Shown here piece by piece: positions 22,019 through 33,602 of a stretch of DNA of 64,000 nt. A model generated the notes under the pieces. That model searched no databases. It saw only the letters and a program-made list of their open reading frames with translations, and was not told the DNA's origin. Numbering within the stretch: position 1 is the stretch's first letter; each line of letters opens with the position of its first letter. Source of the DNA: Eleusine coracana subsp. coracana (lineage: Eukaryota; Streptophyta; Magnoliopsida; Poales; Poaceae); NCBI GenBank assembly GCA_032690845.1, contig CM064431.1, forward strand, positions 27,534,300 through 27,598,299. Direction: 5' to 3'. Both the position numbers and the translations under genes were made by a program.

Positions 22019-22868
22019 CTAAATTTCTTTTCTCAAACCAGAATAAAAGCGGCAAATCTGATCCTCTACTTTTTCAACCACAGCACAACGAATCAAACCC
22101 TTCTGAAGCCCATTAAAATACTCCTGAACAGTTTTATCTCTTTGATCTAAACGCTGCAGTTTATTATGAATCTCTTTATAAAAAGAAGGAGGAACAAAAC
22201 ATTCACGCATCGCTACCTTAAGTTCCTCCCAAGTAGTAGGCAAATCAGTTTCAGCAGCTAGACCACTCAACCAAACAATAGCAAAGTCCTTAAACTCACT
22301 AGTGGCTTGTCTAACTCTATGTTGTTCAGGAACAAGGTGAGCATTAAATTTTTGTTCTATAGTCATTTCCCAATCAAGGTAAGCATCACCATCATACTGA
22401 CCCGAAAACGAAGGAATTGAAAACTTAATTTTAGCATACGGGTCATCTAGAGCATGGATACCTTGTGTGCGACAGTTGTGATTGTGGAAACCACCCATAC
22501 CTTGAGGGTTACATTGCAAACGATGTCGTAACCTTGCAGTCCTTGTAGCTGACCTATCGACGGTGCCATCAGCCTTAAACACCATTTTTTTCATCATGAT
22601 CGTCTTCAACGTCATTGTTGGTGTTGGTGTTGATGGTCTTGTGGGCGGTCTCCAATTCGACAACCTGATCAGTTAACTTAGAGACTCTCTTATCCAATCG
22701 CTCAATGCTTTCTCCCAGGTGAAGCTTGGTGACGGTGTCGGTGACGGCCCTAGTGATCATCTCTGCCAAATCACTCTGAACCGCCTGCAAAGCCTTCTGT
22801 AGCTAACTTTGGCTCACGCACTCATCAAATTTTGAGGGTGAAGCATCCTCTCCATCGCTTCCTGACAT
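22019..22868 (-). pseudogene. Gypsy-D gag N-terminal and core
   Basis: ATG at 22868 begins MSGSDGEDASPSKFDECVSQ. An in-frame TAG at 22803-22805 follows, then a coiled-coil-like stretch ITRAVTDTVTKLHLGESIER. A frame change occurs at an A7 run near 22588. The gag core reads KFSIPSFSGQYDGDAYLDWE, LPTTWEELKVAMRECFVP and RLDQRDKTVQEYFNG. A TAG at 22019-22021 ends it. Both TAG codons are one C-to-T step from CAG. Confidence 0.85.
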
Positions 22869-24109
22869 CAGAAACACCAAAACAGGAAACAAAAAGTGAA
22901 GGTTATCCCTACAAAACTACTAAGCAGTGGTGCCTCTCAACACAGCAAAAGAAAGCTTCTTGCAAAGCTCTTACAAAGTTCTAGAAAAAAAACAAAGCAA
23001 AGGATAACAGGGAGGTGAGTTCCACGATTGTAAGGGTTACCAAATAACCTGTGTGCTATCCAGAAGAAATATGTAGAGCTAGGAAGGCCAAATATCTATA
23101 TCTATCTATCTATCTATATATATATATATATATGTGAGTGGCACATAAATCAAAAATAGAAAGTAAAGCTGAATAAGTGCCCAAGTAAATTGTCCCTAGT
23201 TGCTGGTCTAACTATGTCCTAGAACAGTAGTGATAGCAAAGAAGAAACAAAGAGACAAAGACACACAGGCGATAAGGGGCTAAGTGTAAAACAGCCGAAT
23301 TCAGATATTCCAGGGGGCTAGATGGAGCACTAGTAGGAATTCCAAATTTATTTTTTTATTTTATTTTTTTGATATTTTTTTCCAACTCACTAGCAAAGGG
23401 GAGAAACCACAAAAAATTTCAGCTCAAACAGAGCTAGGACGTGGCCTACAGAAAATCTTGAAGTTTTAGAAAACATCGGGTTTCAACTTGAATGAATTTT
23501 TTCTTTATCTTCCCAATTTTTTTGAATTTTTTGACGAGGGCACACAGGGCATAGCCCAGTGTGGATCACCTCAACTTTTTGTCAAGAATCTCCTATAAAA
23601 ATTTCAGCCAAAACGGACAATCGAGCGAAAAGTTATGGCTGTTTTACCGAAGAGTGTCGGAATCGGTTATGAAGAAATCCGGGGTTTGAGTGAAACCCGA
23701 GTCGGGTTTGGGGTCGGGTAGAGATTTTTTTGATGGGATGGATGCAGCGGAAAGTAAAATTTATGAGAATTGGTCCGAGGTGTTAAGGGTGGGATTAGGG
23801 TGGGCGTGTTGATCAATCAACCCTAGCACACGAAGCCGACAAAACTGAGGGTGGTGGAAGGGATGGCGGCTAGGGTTGCAACGAAAACACTACTGACAAC
23901 AAAAAAACAAACTAAACCAGCGACTAAACAAGAACTAGGGCACAAACTCAACACTACGGACTCTAAAATTGAAATATGCAAAAGCTAAACACGTGGTTAT
24001 GGGCGGGGGAATTTTTTTTTTGGCTTTTCTGTGGACGATAGGAAGAACACGAAAACAAAACTAAAGGGTTGTGCGAACCTGACGGTGCACCTGAAGCTCT
24101 AATACCACT
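22869..24109 (-). other. Gypsy-D 5' leader
   Basis: Between 5' LTR and gag start lie 1.24 kb without coding sequence. It includes a (TATC)n/(TA)n microsatellite at about 23098-23134 and T-rich runs near 23345-23390. The minus-strand primer-binding site TGGTATTAGAGC sits at its start. Confidence 0.7.
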
Positions 24110-24996
24110 TGATCTAAACAAGGGTTCTCGATCTTCTGAAAGGTTCTTGGTAAGTTGATTTGGTCGGAGGCGACACACATATCGATCCGGCTTCAGAACA
24201 GCACGTTCTAAACCCCGCAATCGCAGCACGACGTCTCCTCTGGTTATCAACCATCCAAGGATGATTGACCTCACCGAGAAGGCTAATCCTTGCCTGCGAA
24301 TCAAGAACACAAGCAAGAATAACGAAGAATGCAACACAATTGCAGATGTATGATTAAACTCACGAAGTTGGGGTCTAACAAACCGATGAATGACGACACT
24401 GTTTATGAACAGAATTGATCTGAGCAAAACCCAAACCCTAATATTGTGGCGGCGGCTGTATATGAAGACCCTAGGGTCATGCAAGACTCTCTGGATGCAC
24501 CCCTAATTGGGCTCAACTAGATATAAAGCCCAAAGGCCAAAAATAGGCGACGTAGCACCGACACAGATTCTGGATCCTATCTTGTTTCGACGATTTCCGT
24601 TGACTCCAGCAGAATTTGGACATGAGGCCGGAAGCATTGGAAAGGTCTTCTCCGAGTCCGTATGCATCCTAGGCAACCATTTTAGTGCAGACTGGTCCTG
24701 GGCCCCAAAACAGACTCGAAGTCGGTTTTGATTGGGCCTCCACTTTGGCTTCCAAGCCCTTGCTGGTCCTCCACGTTCCCAACTCCTTCTCCTATCATCT
24801 CCTGGTCCTCTCCATGGTTTCTAATCATAAAATATCATTAGGTAGCAAACCATTCTCAAAAGTAACATATAGCGAAGAACGTAGGAAAGAGCTCACCTCT
24901 AAATTTAGTCGTCATGCATGAGCTCTAGTCATTGGACCTTGCAAGTCCAGAATTGGAGGAGTGTTGTGTGTATCCATAGGAGTGATGTCCTCATCA
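24110..24996 (-). repeat. Gypsy-D 5' LTR
   Basis: 887 bp. It carries the same pol-tail coding segment (GPMTRARA region) as the 3' LTR. It ends at the AACGG duplication next to the right half of the Copia-C LTR. Confidence 0.92.
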
Positions 24997-25001
24997 AACG
25001 G

Positions 25002-26033
25002 CTAGTTGGAGGTTGGAAGTCTATATAACTTTGTTGTTGGGGTCTTAGAAACCTTTCTTGGGTAGTGGAATTGCTTGGAGAATTTGGTGAGAGCCAAGAG
25101 GAAAAGAGGAGAGCACCAGGAGGAGATATTGCATATCTTGATTGTGCTAGTGAGAGTAACTTGAGTATTGATGCACATCTAAGGCTAGGGTGTGCTTGAG
25201 GGTGTGATCTAGGTTGTTACTCTTGGTCTATGGTGAGACCTAGACTGGTTAGGTGTCGCTGATCGAGCCTATCATGATCAGCTGTGAATACCATCACACG
25301 TTTGTACACGGTTTGAGCCCGCCGCTGAAAGGGGCATCAATAGTGAGCGCCCGTGTCGGCTCGGGGAGTCCAGCAAGTTCTCAAAGGAGGCGAGCTTGTG
25401 TCTTGGTAGCAGCAGTGATGTGCACCATGTCTTCACTCTGGGAGTGATTGCGGGCTCGTGGGCGAGAACTCCACATTGGTGGCGGGAGGGACCGGGACTC
25501 TGGCGGGAGTGGTCCAACGAGGAGTAGGGGAAGGCGCCATCCTTTCGAGACCTCAGGAAAAAAAATCATGAGCCATCTCTTACTCTACTCCTTACATTGA
25601 TGCATTACTTTCCGCATTTATATACCATGGTATTCATGCTTGGATGCTTACCTTGCTCTAGTTGATTACTTGTAGACTTGCATGAATAGGCTTCTCTACT
25701 CGCAAGTTGTGCTTAGCTTTCACTCAATCACTAGCATGTATAGGAGTTGCATTCTCTTGATTACTCACCCTTATATGTCTTGTGTTACTCATGCTTGTGT
25801 GCTTATGTGCTTCCGCGTGTTCTTTGATACCTAGCTTGCATAGGAGTTGTGTGCTTTATGTGTGATCCACTAGTATGCCTAGGTTGTCTTTCCTTTCATA
25901 GGATTATCTTGTTAGTGTGGACACCACTAGAATTGTGTAGGAGTTGTTTGAGTGGTCGGTTTTAGTATTTGGCAAATTAGGTTCATAGTTTGAGTTCCCG
26001 ATTCACCCCCCTCTCGGTCACTCAAACCTTTCA
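25002..26033 (+). repeat. Copia-C 5' LTR, right part
   Basis: Matches 43189-44284. A TATA box GTCTATATAACTTT lies at about 25018-25031 (and in the 3' LTR near 43207), so U3 ends here and the transcript would begin about 30 bp downstream. The end CCTTTCA is followed by the primer-binding site. Confidence 0.88.
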
Positions 26034-26048
26034 AGTGATATCAGAGCC
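26034..26048 (+). promoter_or_regulatory. Copia-C primer-binding site
   Basis: AGTGATATCAGAGCC follows the LTR directly. It differs from the initiator-Met complement TGGTATCAGAGC at one position (GG to GA). Confidence 0.8.
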
Positions 26049-26101
26049 AAGTGCTCATCATAGGGCTTAACCGCCTTGAGTAGTGACTGTATTGAGTTGG
26101 C

Positions 26102-27619
26102 ATGTCATCCCATTCTGGGCCAAGTCATGGCTCATGGAAGGATCGCTTGAAAAGCTACCTAAATGCCTTGATTTCGGATAAGTCAATAGACACACTTATG
26201 GACTTTGCCAATACCTTTACTAATGATGATGATGATGATGATTGTGTGGATGTGCCTAGTTCTAGTGAGTGCCTAGATCCTATTAGTGTTGATTTGATAG
26301 GTTGCTCTACTAGTGTGACTAATGTGATGATTGATGATGTTTCTCTTGATCTTGCTTGCTCTACTAGCATGACTAGGATTGATGATTGTGAGCCTTTTAT
26401 TGATCATGCTAGTGAGTCTCTTGTAAAGGAGTTCTTTGCTTTTCGTGCTTTTGAGAATGAGGACTTACTTGACTCTCTTATTTGCTTACGAGGTACCATG
26501 GACAGAATTACAGCGACTACTTTCAAGCTTTCCAAGATATTGATTGTTGAGAAGACTCTCACCTTGCTCCCTAGAAGCAAGATCCTCTACATCACCCTTG
26601 ATCTCATCATGGACAAGAATCTTTCTGTTGATGATGTGATCAGGCTACTCTTCAAGGAAGAGGAGATCACCGCAAGCTTGGTGGGGAAGAAGAAGTTCAA
26701 GGCGAATAATGAAGCACCTTCAAGCCAAGGGAAAGAAGTAGCCTCGGGCTCAAACTTCTTTGATCCCTCCACAAGATTGCCTTGCAGTAGCTTCTACAAC
26801 CCCTTCGGATCAAGACCTACACCAAGCTCTTCATCAGGCACTTCATCAAGCTCTACCCCAAGTGTCATTCCAAGTTCTACTCCAAGCACTTCGGGTGGAC
26901 CACGCATTGGTATAGGGGGAGCGTCGACTACATTGCTCACACAATCATTTGAGATGATCGATCTCACCAGCGCGGCGCCTCCACCTCCTCAAGAAGATCG
27001 GCTCTGGCACATTCTTTGAGCTAAACAACAGGAGTTTTTCTTTCAATTTGATGAAATTGTGAAAAATCCAAATGATGACCTCTCTGAAACTTTCTTGAGC
27101 ATTTATGATCTTGTGTGTAGGATAAACTCCTTTCAGGGCCTACAGAGGATCCCAACACATGAAGTAATTGACAAGTGCCTTCTACAAATCTCCGCTCCTA
27201 AGAGAAGCTTCTTGCTTGAGGAGGTGATCGATAGAAGATATGAGCTCTCAGTTGAGAGGGCCATGGAGATGATACTTGTGCTCCACTCACAAGTGGGACA
27301 CGTGCTTGAGCACATCACTGGCCTCTATGATCCTCCCCACCACTACATCGACCTCGAGGACATATACATGGGGGATGGTCATGGACAATGGAGGTATCAT
27401 GCACCTCACTATCCCATAAGGAGAATACTTCAAGAGGGGATTGCAAGAATCTCTAATTACGAGGATGGTCTCATTCGACATGATGAGGTTAGTGAAGGTC
27501 AATCAAGTAATGCTTTGGATACTAACCCTTCTTCCTCTAGTGCTTGTCTTATGGCTACTACCAGGGTCAACTACAAGAGTGGAGGTACTCATTGGATTCT
27601 TCATAGTGGGTGCACCTAA
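26102..27619 (+). pseudogene. Copia-C gag and protease start
   Basis: The first open part (305 codons from ATG 26102) has KDRLKSYLNALISDKSIDTL and MDFANTFTNDDDDDD, an acidic and Ser-rich middle (SSGTSSSSTPSVIPSSTPS) and ends at TGA 27017-27019. After a TGA the frame continues (FFFQFDEIVKNPNDDLSETF on) to the protease site WILHSGCT. I see no CCHC zinc knuckle, which Gag of autonomous relatives carries. At the protease site the catalytic Asp is His (27602-27604) and TAA follows at 27617-27619. Lineage resemblance is to SIRE/Maximus Gag; this is inferred. Confidence 0.7.
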
Positions 27620-29095
27620 CATATGACCAGGAAGCCAACCATGTTCACCAACATTAATGAAGACAAAGACAGTAAGAAGGTGACTTTTGGGGATAACTCA
27701 AAAGGGAGAGTTAGAGGATCAGGCAAGGTGGCCATTGCTGAGGACCTCCATCTCTCCAAGGTCTTTCTTGTAGAAACCCTCAACTTCAACCTCCTGTCTA
27801 TTGGTCAACTCTATGACTTGGGTTTCAAGTGCACATTTGATGAGGATGGTGCTTTGATTGAGAATGCAAAGAAGGGACTAGTATTTCATGAAGTAAGGCA
27901 TGGGAACCTGTATATCATGGACTTCAAATCAAGCAATATGCCACAAAGCACTTGCCTCTTCACTAAGGCAACAAAGGGATGGTTGTGGCATAGAAGACTG
28001 GCACATGTTGGAATGAATCAACTTAGAAAAGTGGTCAAGAGGAATCTAGTTGAAGGAATCAAGGATGTCACCTTCGAGAAGGATAAACTGTGCAGTGCTT
28101 GTCAGGCTGGAAAGCAAGTTGCATCATCACATCCCACCAAGTCCTTCTTGTCTACATCTCGTCCTCTGGAGCTCTTGCACATGTACTTGTTTGGGCCAAC
28201 ACATTACAAGAGTCTAGGAGAGAATCTATATTGCTTGGTGATTGTGGATGAATTTACGAGATACACTTGGACCTTCTTTCTTATGGACAAGTCTCAAGCA
28301 AGTGATATCTTCAGAAAGTTTGCAAGGAGAGCAGAGAATGAATTCAAGGCCAACATTGTGAAGATAAGGAGTGACAATGGGACTGAGTTCAAGAACACAA
28401 AAGTGGACGAATATTATGACAAGAAGGGGATCAAGCATGAATTCTCTGCTACATATACTCCCGAGCTGAATGGAGTAGTGGAGAGGAAGAACAAGACACT
28501 AATCACCCTTGCTCGTGCTATGCTAGATGAGTATGGAACTCATGAGAGGTTTTGGGCAGAGGCAATCAACACGGCTTGCTACACTTCCAACCGTGTATAT
28601 CTTCACTGGCTATTGAAGAAGACACCCTATGAGCTATTAGTTGGACGGAAACTGAATGTTTCCTATTTTTGGGTCTTTGGCTACACTTGCTACATTCTCA
28701 AGAAGAGGAGGAAGCCCGGGATGTTTGAGAGCAGAATTGATGAAGGCATTCTTGTTGGATACTCAGGGATTTCTAAGGCATATATGGTCTACAACTCAGC
28801 CACAGGTCGTGTGGAAGAATCCTATGATGTGCAATTTGATGAGTCAAATGGTTCTCAAAAGGGAGATGAATTTCATGAAGTAAACATTGGATATGAACCT
28901 ATGAGGGAAGCTTTGAGGAACATGCCCGTGGGCGAGGTTTTACCCCACGAGGCCAATGACGATAATATAGATGAGCCCTCAACTCCGCCACCTCAACCAA
29001 CCTCTTCCTCCGAGGAGGAAGAACCAACCCAAGATGCCATTGACACACCCACTAGTTCCTCCCAAGATTCAATGAGAGTGCATCCACCTATCTAA
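27620..29095 (+). pseudogene. Copia-C integrase
   Basis: 490 open codons. GAG-pre-integrase zinc domain: WLWHRRLAHVGMNQLRK and CSACQAGK (HHCC). Core: LLHMYLFGPTHYKS has Tyr (28184-28186) where the first catalytic Asp belongs; the second Asp (IRSDNGTEFKN) and the Glu (GVVERKNKTL) are present. Then come FWVFGYTCYILKK and EGILVGYSG. It ends with an acidic Pro/Ser linker at TAA 29093-29095. Without the first Asp the integrase should be inactive. Confidence 0.88.
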
Positions 29096-29107
29096 GAGGA
29101 AACACAA

Positions 29108-30646
29108 GTGAGAAGTAAGCCGCAAGCCTCCCCACATACTTCCCCTCAAGCCACTTCTCCAAGCTCCTCACATGACACCCCCTCATTCAGTCGAAGCTCT
29201 AGTTCCAAAAGGAGAAAGCACATGAGTGATTCCCCCACCTCACTGAGAATCCAAGACACTCATATCTCTAGAGAGCAAGCAATCCATGATGCACAAGATG
29301 TTTCACCTAGACATCCTCCCACTCAAGAAGAACCTCTTCCTAGACCCAAAGCTATCAATAAGGGTCATTCACATGACATGATCATTGGGAATCCATCTCA
29401 AGGAATTAGGACAAGGAGAAATCAATACAAACCCAACTATGTGAGTGAAGAAAATGATGATGAGGCAAATGTTGCAATTGAGAACTTGTCCTTCATCTCT
29501 ATGATTGAGCCCACTACCATTGATGAAGCTATGGATGATCACAAGTGGGTGATGGCTATGCAAGAGGAATTAAACAACTTCAAGAGATGCAAAGTTTGGA
29601 AATTGGTTGAAAGGCCCAAGAATCATAATGTGGTTGGCACCAAGTGGGTCTTCAAGAACAAGCAAGATGAGAAAGGAGCAATTGTCAAGAACAAGGCTCG
29701 TCTAGTGGCTAAGGGATATTCTTAAGTGGCGGGCATTGACTTTGAAGAAACCTTTGCTCCCGTGGCCCATCTTGAAGCTATTCGGATCCTACTTGGCTTC
29801 AAGCTCTATCAAATGGATGTCAAAAGTGCCTTCTTGAATGGAGAGATCAATGAGAAAGTCTATGTGGAACAACTTCTCGGGTTTGAGGACTCTAAACATC
29901 CAAGACATGTGTACAAATTGAAGAAAGCTCTCTATGGCCTCAAGAAAGCACCAAAGGCATGGTATGAACATTTGAGGAACTTTCTACTCAAGAATGGATT
30001 AACCATTGGAAGCACTGACAACACATTGTTCACAAGGCATGTTGGGAAGGACCTTTTTGTGTGCCAAATCTATGTAGATGATATCATCTATGGGTCAACC
30101 AATGAGAAGTTCAATGAAGAGTTTCGGGAAATGATGGCTAGGGAATTTAAAATGTCAATGATTGGCGAGTTGCATGTGTTCCTTGGTTTTCAAGAGAAAC
30201 AATTGAGAGAAGGAAATTTCATCTACCAAGAAAAGTACAGCAAGGACCTACTCAAGAGATTTAACATGGAAAATTGCAAGCCCTTGGATACACCTGTGGC
30301 AACTAGCAAACCCTTGGATGATGATGCAAAGGGTAAACTGATGAACCCCAAGCTCTATAGATCAATGATTGGGTCCTTGCTCTATCTCACCGCCTCAAGA
30401 TCGGACATCATGTTTAGTGTGTGCTTATGTGCACGCTATCAAGCAAATCCAAAGGAGCCTCACTTGAAAGCAGTGAAGAGGATTCTTAGATACCTCAAGT
30501 ACACACCTACCATGGGACTATGGTATCCTAGAGGAACAAGCTTTGAGTTACTTGGGTATTCGGACTCGGACTTCGTGAAATGCAAAGTGAGTAGAAAGAG
30601 TACATTAGGAGGTTGCCAATTTCTTGAAAGATCTCTAGTATCTTAG
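29108..30646 (+). pseudogene. Copia-C reverse transcriptase
   Basis: RVT_2 begins at HKWVMAMQEELNNFKRCKVW and TKWVFKNKQDEKG, and TAA at 29723-29725 interrupts right after LVAKGYS. It resumes at VAGIDFEETFAPVAHLEAIR. A few codons seem missing between IRILLGF and KLYQMDVKSAFLNG. YVDD is intact in CQIYVDDIIYGSTN, followed by YRSMIGSLLYLTASRSDIM. TAG at 30644-30646 ends it. Confidence 0.88.
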
Positions 30647-31024
30647 AGCTCAAAGAAGCAAAACCCGATGGCTCTATCTACAGCCGAAGTGGAGTATATG
30701 GCGGTGGGGGCTTGTTGTGCACAACTTCTCTACGTGAGGCAAACTCTCTCAGATTATGGCCTCAACTTCACTCAAATGCCATTATATTGTGATAGTGAAG
30801 CGGCAATCAAAATAACTCTCAAAACTGGAGATCATGATCATGCAAAGCATATTGAAGTCAAGCATCATTTAATAAGAGACCATGTTAAGATGAAGAATAT
30901 TGAGTTGGTGAGTGTGCGGACTCATGAACAATTGGCGAATATCTTCACCAAGCCACTCGACGAGAAGAACTTCAACAAGCTAAGGGGAGAACTCAATGTT
31001 CTCAACCCTTCAAACTTCACATGA
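30647..31024 (+). pseudogene. Copia-C RNase H
   Basis: After the TAG the frame reads SSKKQNPMALSTAEVEYMAV, CDSEAAIKITLKTGDHDHAK, HIEVKHHLIRDHV and ANIFTKPLDEKNFNKLRGEL, the usual end of copia pol. The TAG before it is one change from TGG. Confidence 0.88.
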
Positions 31025-32250
31025 GTAACCCTAAAGCTTGTCTCTTGTAAATATGTATAAGCCTTGTTTGTTTTGTTTTTTGTTTGTGCTTTTGTTTTGT
31101 GCTTGTTTCTCTTTGCTTGTAGGTCAACTTCGGACCTCCTTGAGATAGCAATGGACAGGGTTAAGTTTGGGATGGTGGTTCATGGTGTGCCCAAGGCTTT
31201 GAAGAATGGTCCATTGCGAGTAAGCTCAAGAAGGGAACAACTCGTCATTGGCACTTTGGTTTGTAGCTTTTCTCTCTCTCTCCTTTAGCATCACATCATG
31301 CATTTGTATACTTGTTGTATTTGCATTCTTTGCATTCATGCATTCTTGCATCGTGATATCTAACATGCTTCCAAGCATGTTTCTAGGGGGAGTTGCTTAT
31401 TTACAATGTAAGTATATGACCCTCTAGATGATCACATAGTGATCTTTGTGCTTCATGCCCATTGAGACATGTTCAAACGAGCTCCGAGGTGAAATCTACT
31501 CGCGCGACTCAAAGACAAGTGACTCATACATTCCCAACACACTAATGAATAACCATTGCATGCTTGAGGAAATATTTTGTTGAGTCATGTGTGTAGGGGG
31601 AGCTATGGTGAAACACCATCGTGACCAAGGAGGAGCACCATGAAAGGAGGAGTTTCCTAACTCTTGCCATTTATTATTTGCTCCTTGGTTCTCTTGTGTT
31701 TTGTCTTTGGTTTTTAGTGATAGGTGACAAAGGGGGAGAAGGAACATGAAGATCCAAAAGCCAAGTCCAGATCGCTAACACAAAGGAGGAGAAGAACATG
31801 AAGATTCAAAAAGCCAAGTCAAAGATCAAGAAAAATACAAAAGGGGGGAGAAGGAAAGTTGGAGGAGAACATGAAGATAATCAATACAATGGTACATGTT
31901 CACTTGGAGTACACATGAAGATCATGTCAAGATGAACATCTACACCGACATGGAGAAGAACAATGATGGTGCATGTCTACAACAACAATGAACATCTACA
32001 CCGACATGAACATCTACGTCTTTGGTGCGTGTCTACTTCGACAAGATCATCAACCACGAAACCAAGACGGGCACAAAATTCAACTCAAGATAGATATCAA
32101 GTGCGCTACATGATTGGGTAGTTCTCTCTCAACACCTAGCACATTCTAAGGGGGAGACTACTTCCAAGGTAAGGACCAAGGTAATCCTTTCATTCCTTTC
32201 TTTTCCTTTGGTTCCTTGTTGCTCATCCATTTTGGATCATCATAAGTAGT
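31025..32250 (+). other. Copia-C 3' non-coding region with repeated polypurine tracts
   Basis: AGGGGGAG-type tracts occur near 31385, 31597, 31728, 31843 and 32149, and again at 42318 directly before the 3' LTR. Direct repeats occur around AACATGAAGAT and ACATCTACACCGACATG. Gypsy-E is inserted before the last tract. No env-like frame is visible; the short frame at 31064 is not credible. Confidence 0.7.
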
Positions 32251-32255
32251 GGTTG

Positions 32256-33602
32256 TGTTGACGCGAAAATAACACGCATGAACCGAGAGATTTGCTTAAC
32301 TCTAGTGCAGGCTCAACACAAAGAAACTAGGGCATGCCAGTCGATTTTCCCTGCAAATCGACAAAGAGACAAACGGTCAAATTTCACGGGTCACCGGCAT
32401 AGAACAGGCCGATGAAGAAAGCCGATAATCACTGTTCGTGAAAACCAGCCGATGGTTATAAACATTAAATAATATTATTAAAATAAACTAATTGGCTGAT
32501 TTGTATCGGCTTATAGGCAATTCAATAAACAAGTATTAAATATTGCATAAATAGTGCCGATAAGAATTGAGGCGATAGAGCAAAGTTGATAAATCTATGA
32601 TAAACATGCTAAAACTCGCTCGATCAATGAAGGATAGTTGATGGGTCAGAGTCGATAGAAGTACAGTAATCATGCAAAGGACTCTCCCCGTCGATAGTGC
32701 TAAGTCGATAGATCTGGTAGCTGGTATTGCAAATATGCCTCAAAATCATAGATCTAATCTTATTAAATAAAGGGGGCAATCGACTTCTATAAATACAATA
32801 ATAAACAATTGAAATACTGATAAGTCGATTGAACCGTGATAACCTATCGGCTAAACGTCCCGACAAAACTCTATCGACTCTTCCCACAATCAAATCGTAC
32901 CTAGTCCTAACGACTCAGCGAGAGGTGAAAATCAATGTAGCATCATTGGCTCGAGCAGATCGAACTTAATCGAGACAGTGCCCAAACAAAGCAAATAGGA
33001 CAAAATACACTCCAATTATAGGTAAAATCGATAGAGTGACTCGAATAATAGTTCTAAAACCCAGCCTATAAAACCCACAGAAATCACAGAAGATCGGACC
33101 TAACCGAGACAGTAAAGCAATCTAAGTCGATAATACGAGCCAAATAAAGATCTAATTATTGGATAACTAGCAATTTCAACGATAACAACTAGAATATCAA
33201 CTTAATGAGAAAGTACTAGCTGAAGTCAATCAAATTACCGAGGGTGACTAATCCAAGTCTCTCGCCGAGATCGGAGCCGATGCAGCCCGCGCGAGACGAG
33301 GATGTGGTCGAGAAAAAGTTTGGCGATGCACCAAATTGTATTGAACGAAAGTGTTGTTTTTTTTGTATCGATCCTATAACATATTTATAGCCCCATGCAA
33401 GGGAATGCTGACTCGACTCGGCCAGGACTCTAACAAACTGACTCCGCTTATTTAAACTAAATCTAAACTTGAAAATAGAAAGAGATAAAATAACCCATAC
33501 AGGCCCACTTTATTTCATTCGGCCGTCAGACTTCACTTGGGTCGGCTGATTCTGAACCCTTGTCACTGATCAATGGGACCGGTCCAAATTCCGGTGCCAA
33601 CA
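32256..33602 (-). repeat. Gypsy-E 3' LTR
   Basis: 1347 bp, TGTTGACGCG...GGTGCCAACA on the plus strand. Contains a minus-strand TATA box CTATAAATAT at 33390-33381. Confidence 0.93.
33381..33390 (-). promoter_or_regulatory. TATA box in Gypsy-E 3' LTR
   Basis: Minus-strand GGGGCTATAAATATG is a strong plant TATA box in the expected U3 position. The equivalent segment is missing from the 5' LTR. Confidence 0.7.

Larger units (their letters stand above)
17256..24996 (-). mobile_element. Gypsy-D: Ty3/gypsy element in the Copia-C 5' LTR
   Basis: LTRs at 17256-18177 (3') and 24110-24996 (5', element on the minus strand), with ends TGATGAGG...AGATCA on the minus strand. Perfect 5-bp duplication AACGG at 17251-17255 and 24997-25001. 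Primer-binding site TGGTATTAGAGC lies just inside the 5' LTR (about 24098-24109), and the polypurine tract AAGAGGGGGAGGA abuts the 3' LTR at 18178. Gag is broken, but pol is a single open frame of 1063 codons. It is the best preserved element of the window. Confidence 0.93.

Noticed and set aside
31064..31288. env-like ORF after Copia-C pol
   Set aside because: Only 74 codons beginning with a T-rich stretch; no transmembrane-glycoprotein layout and no continuation.
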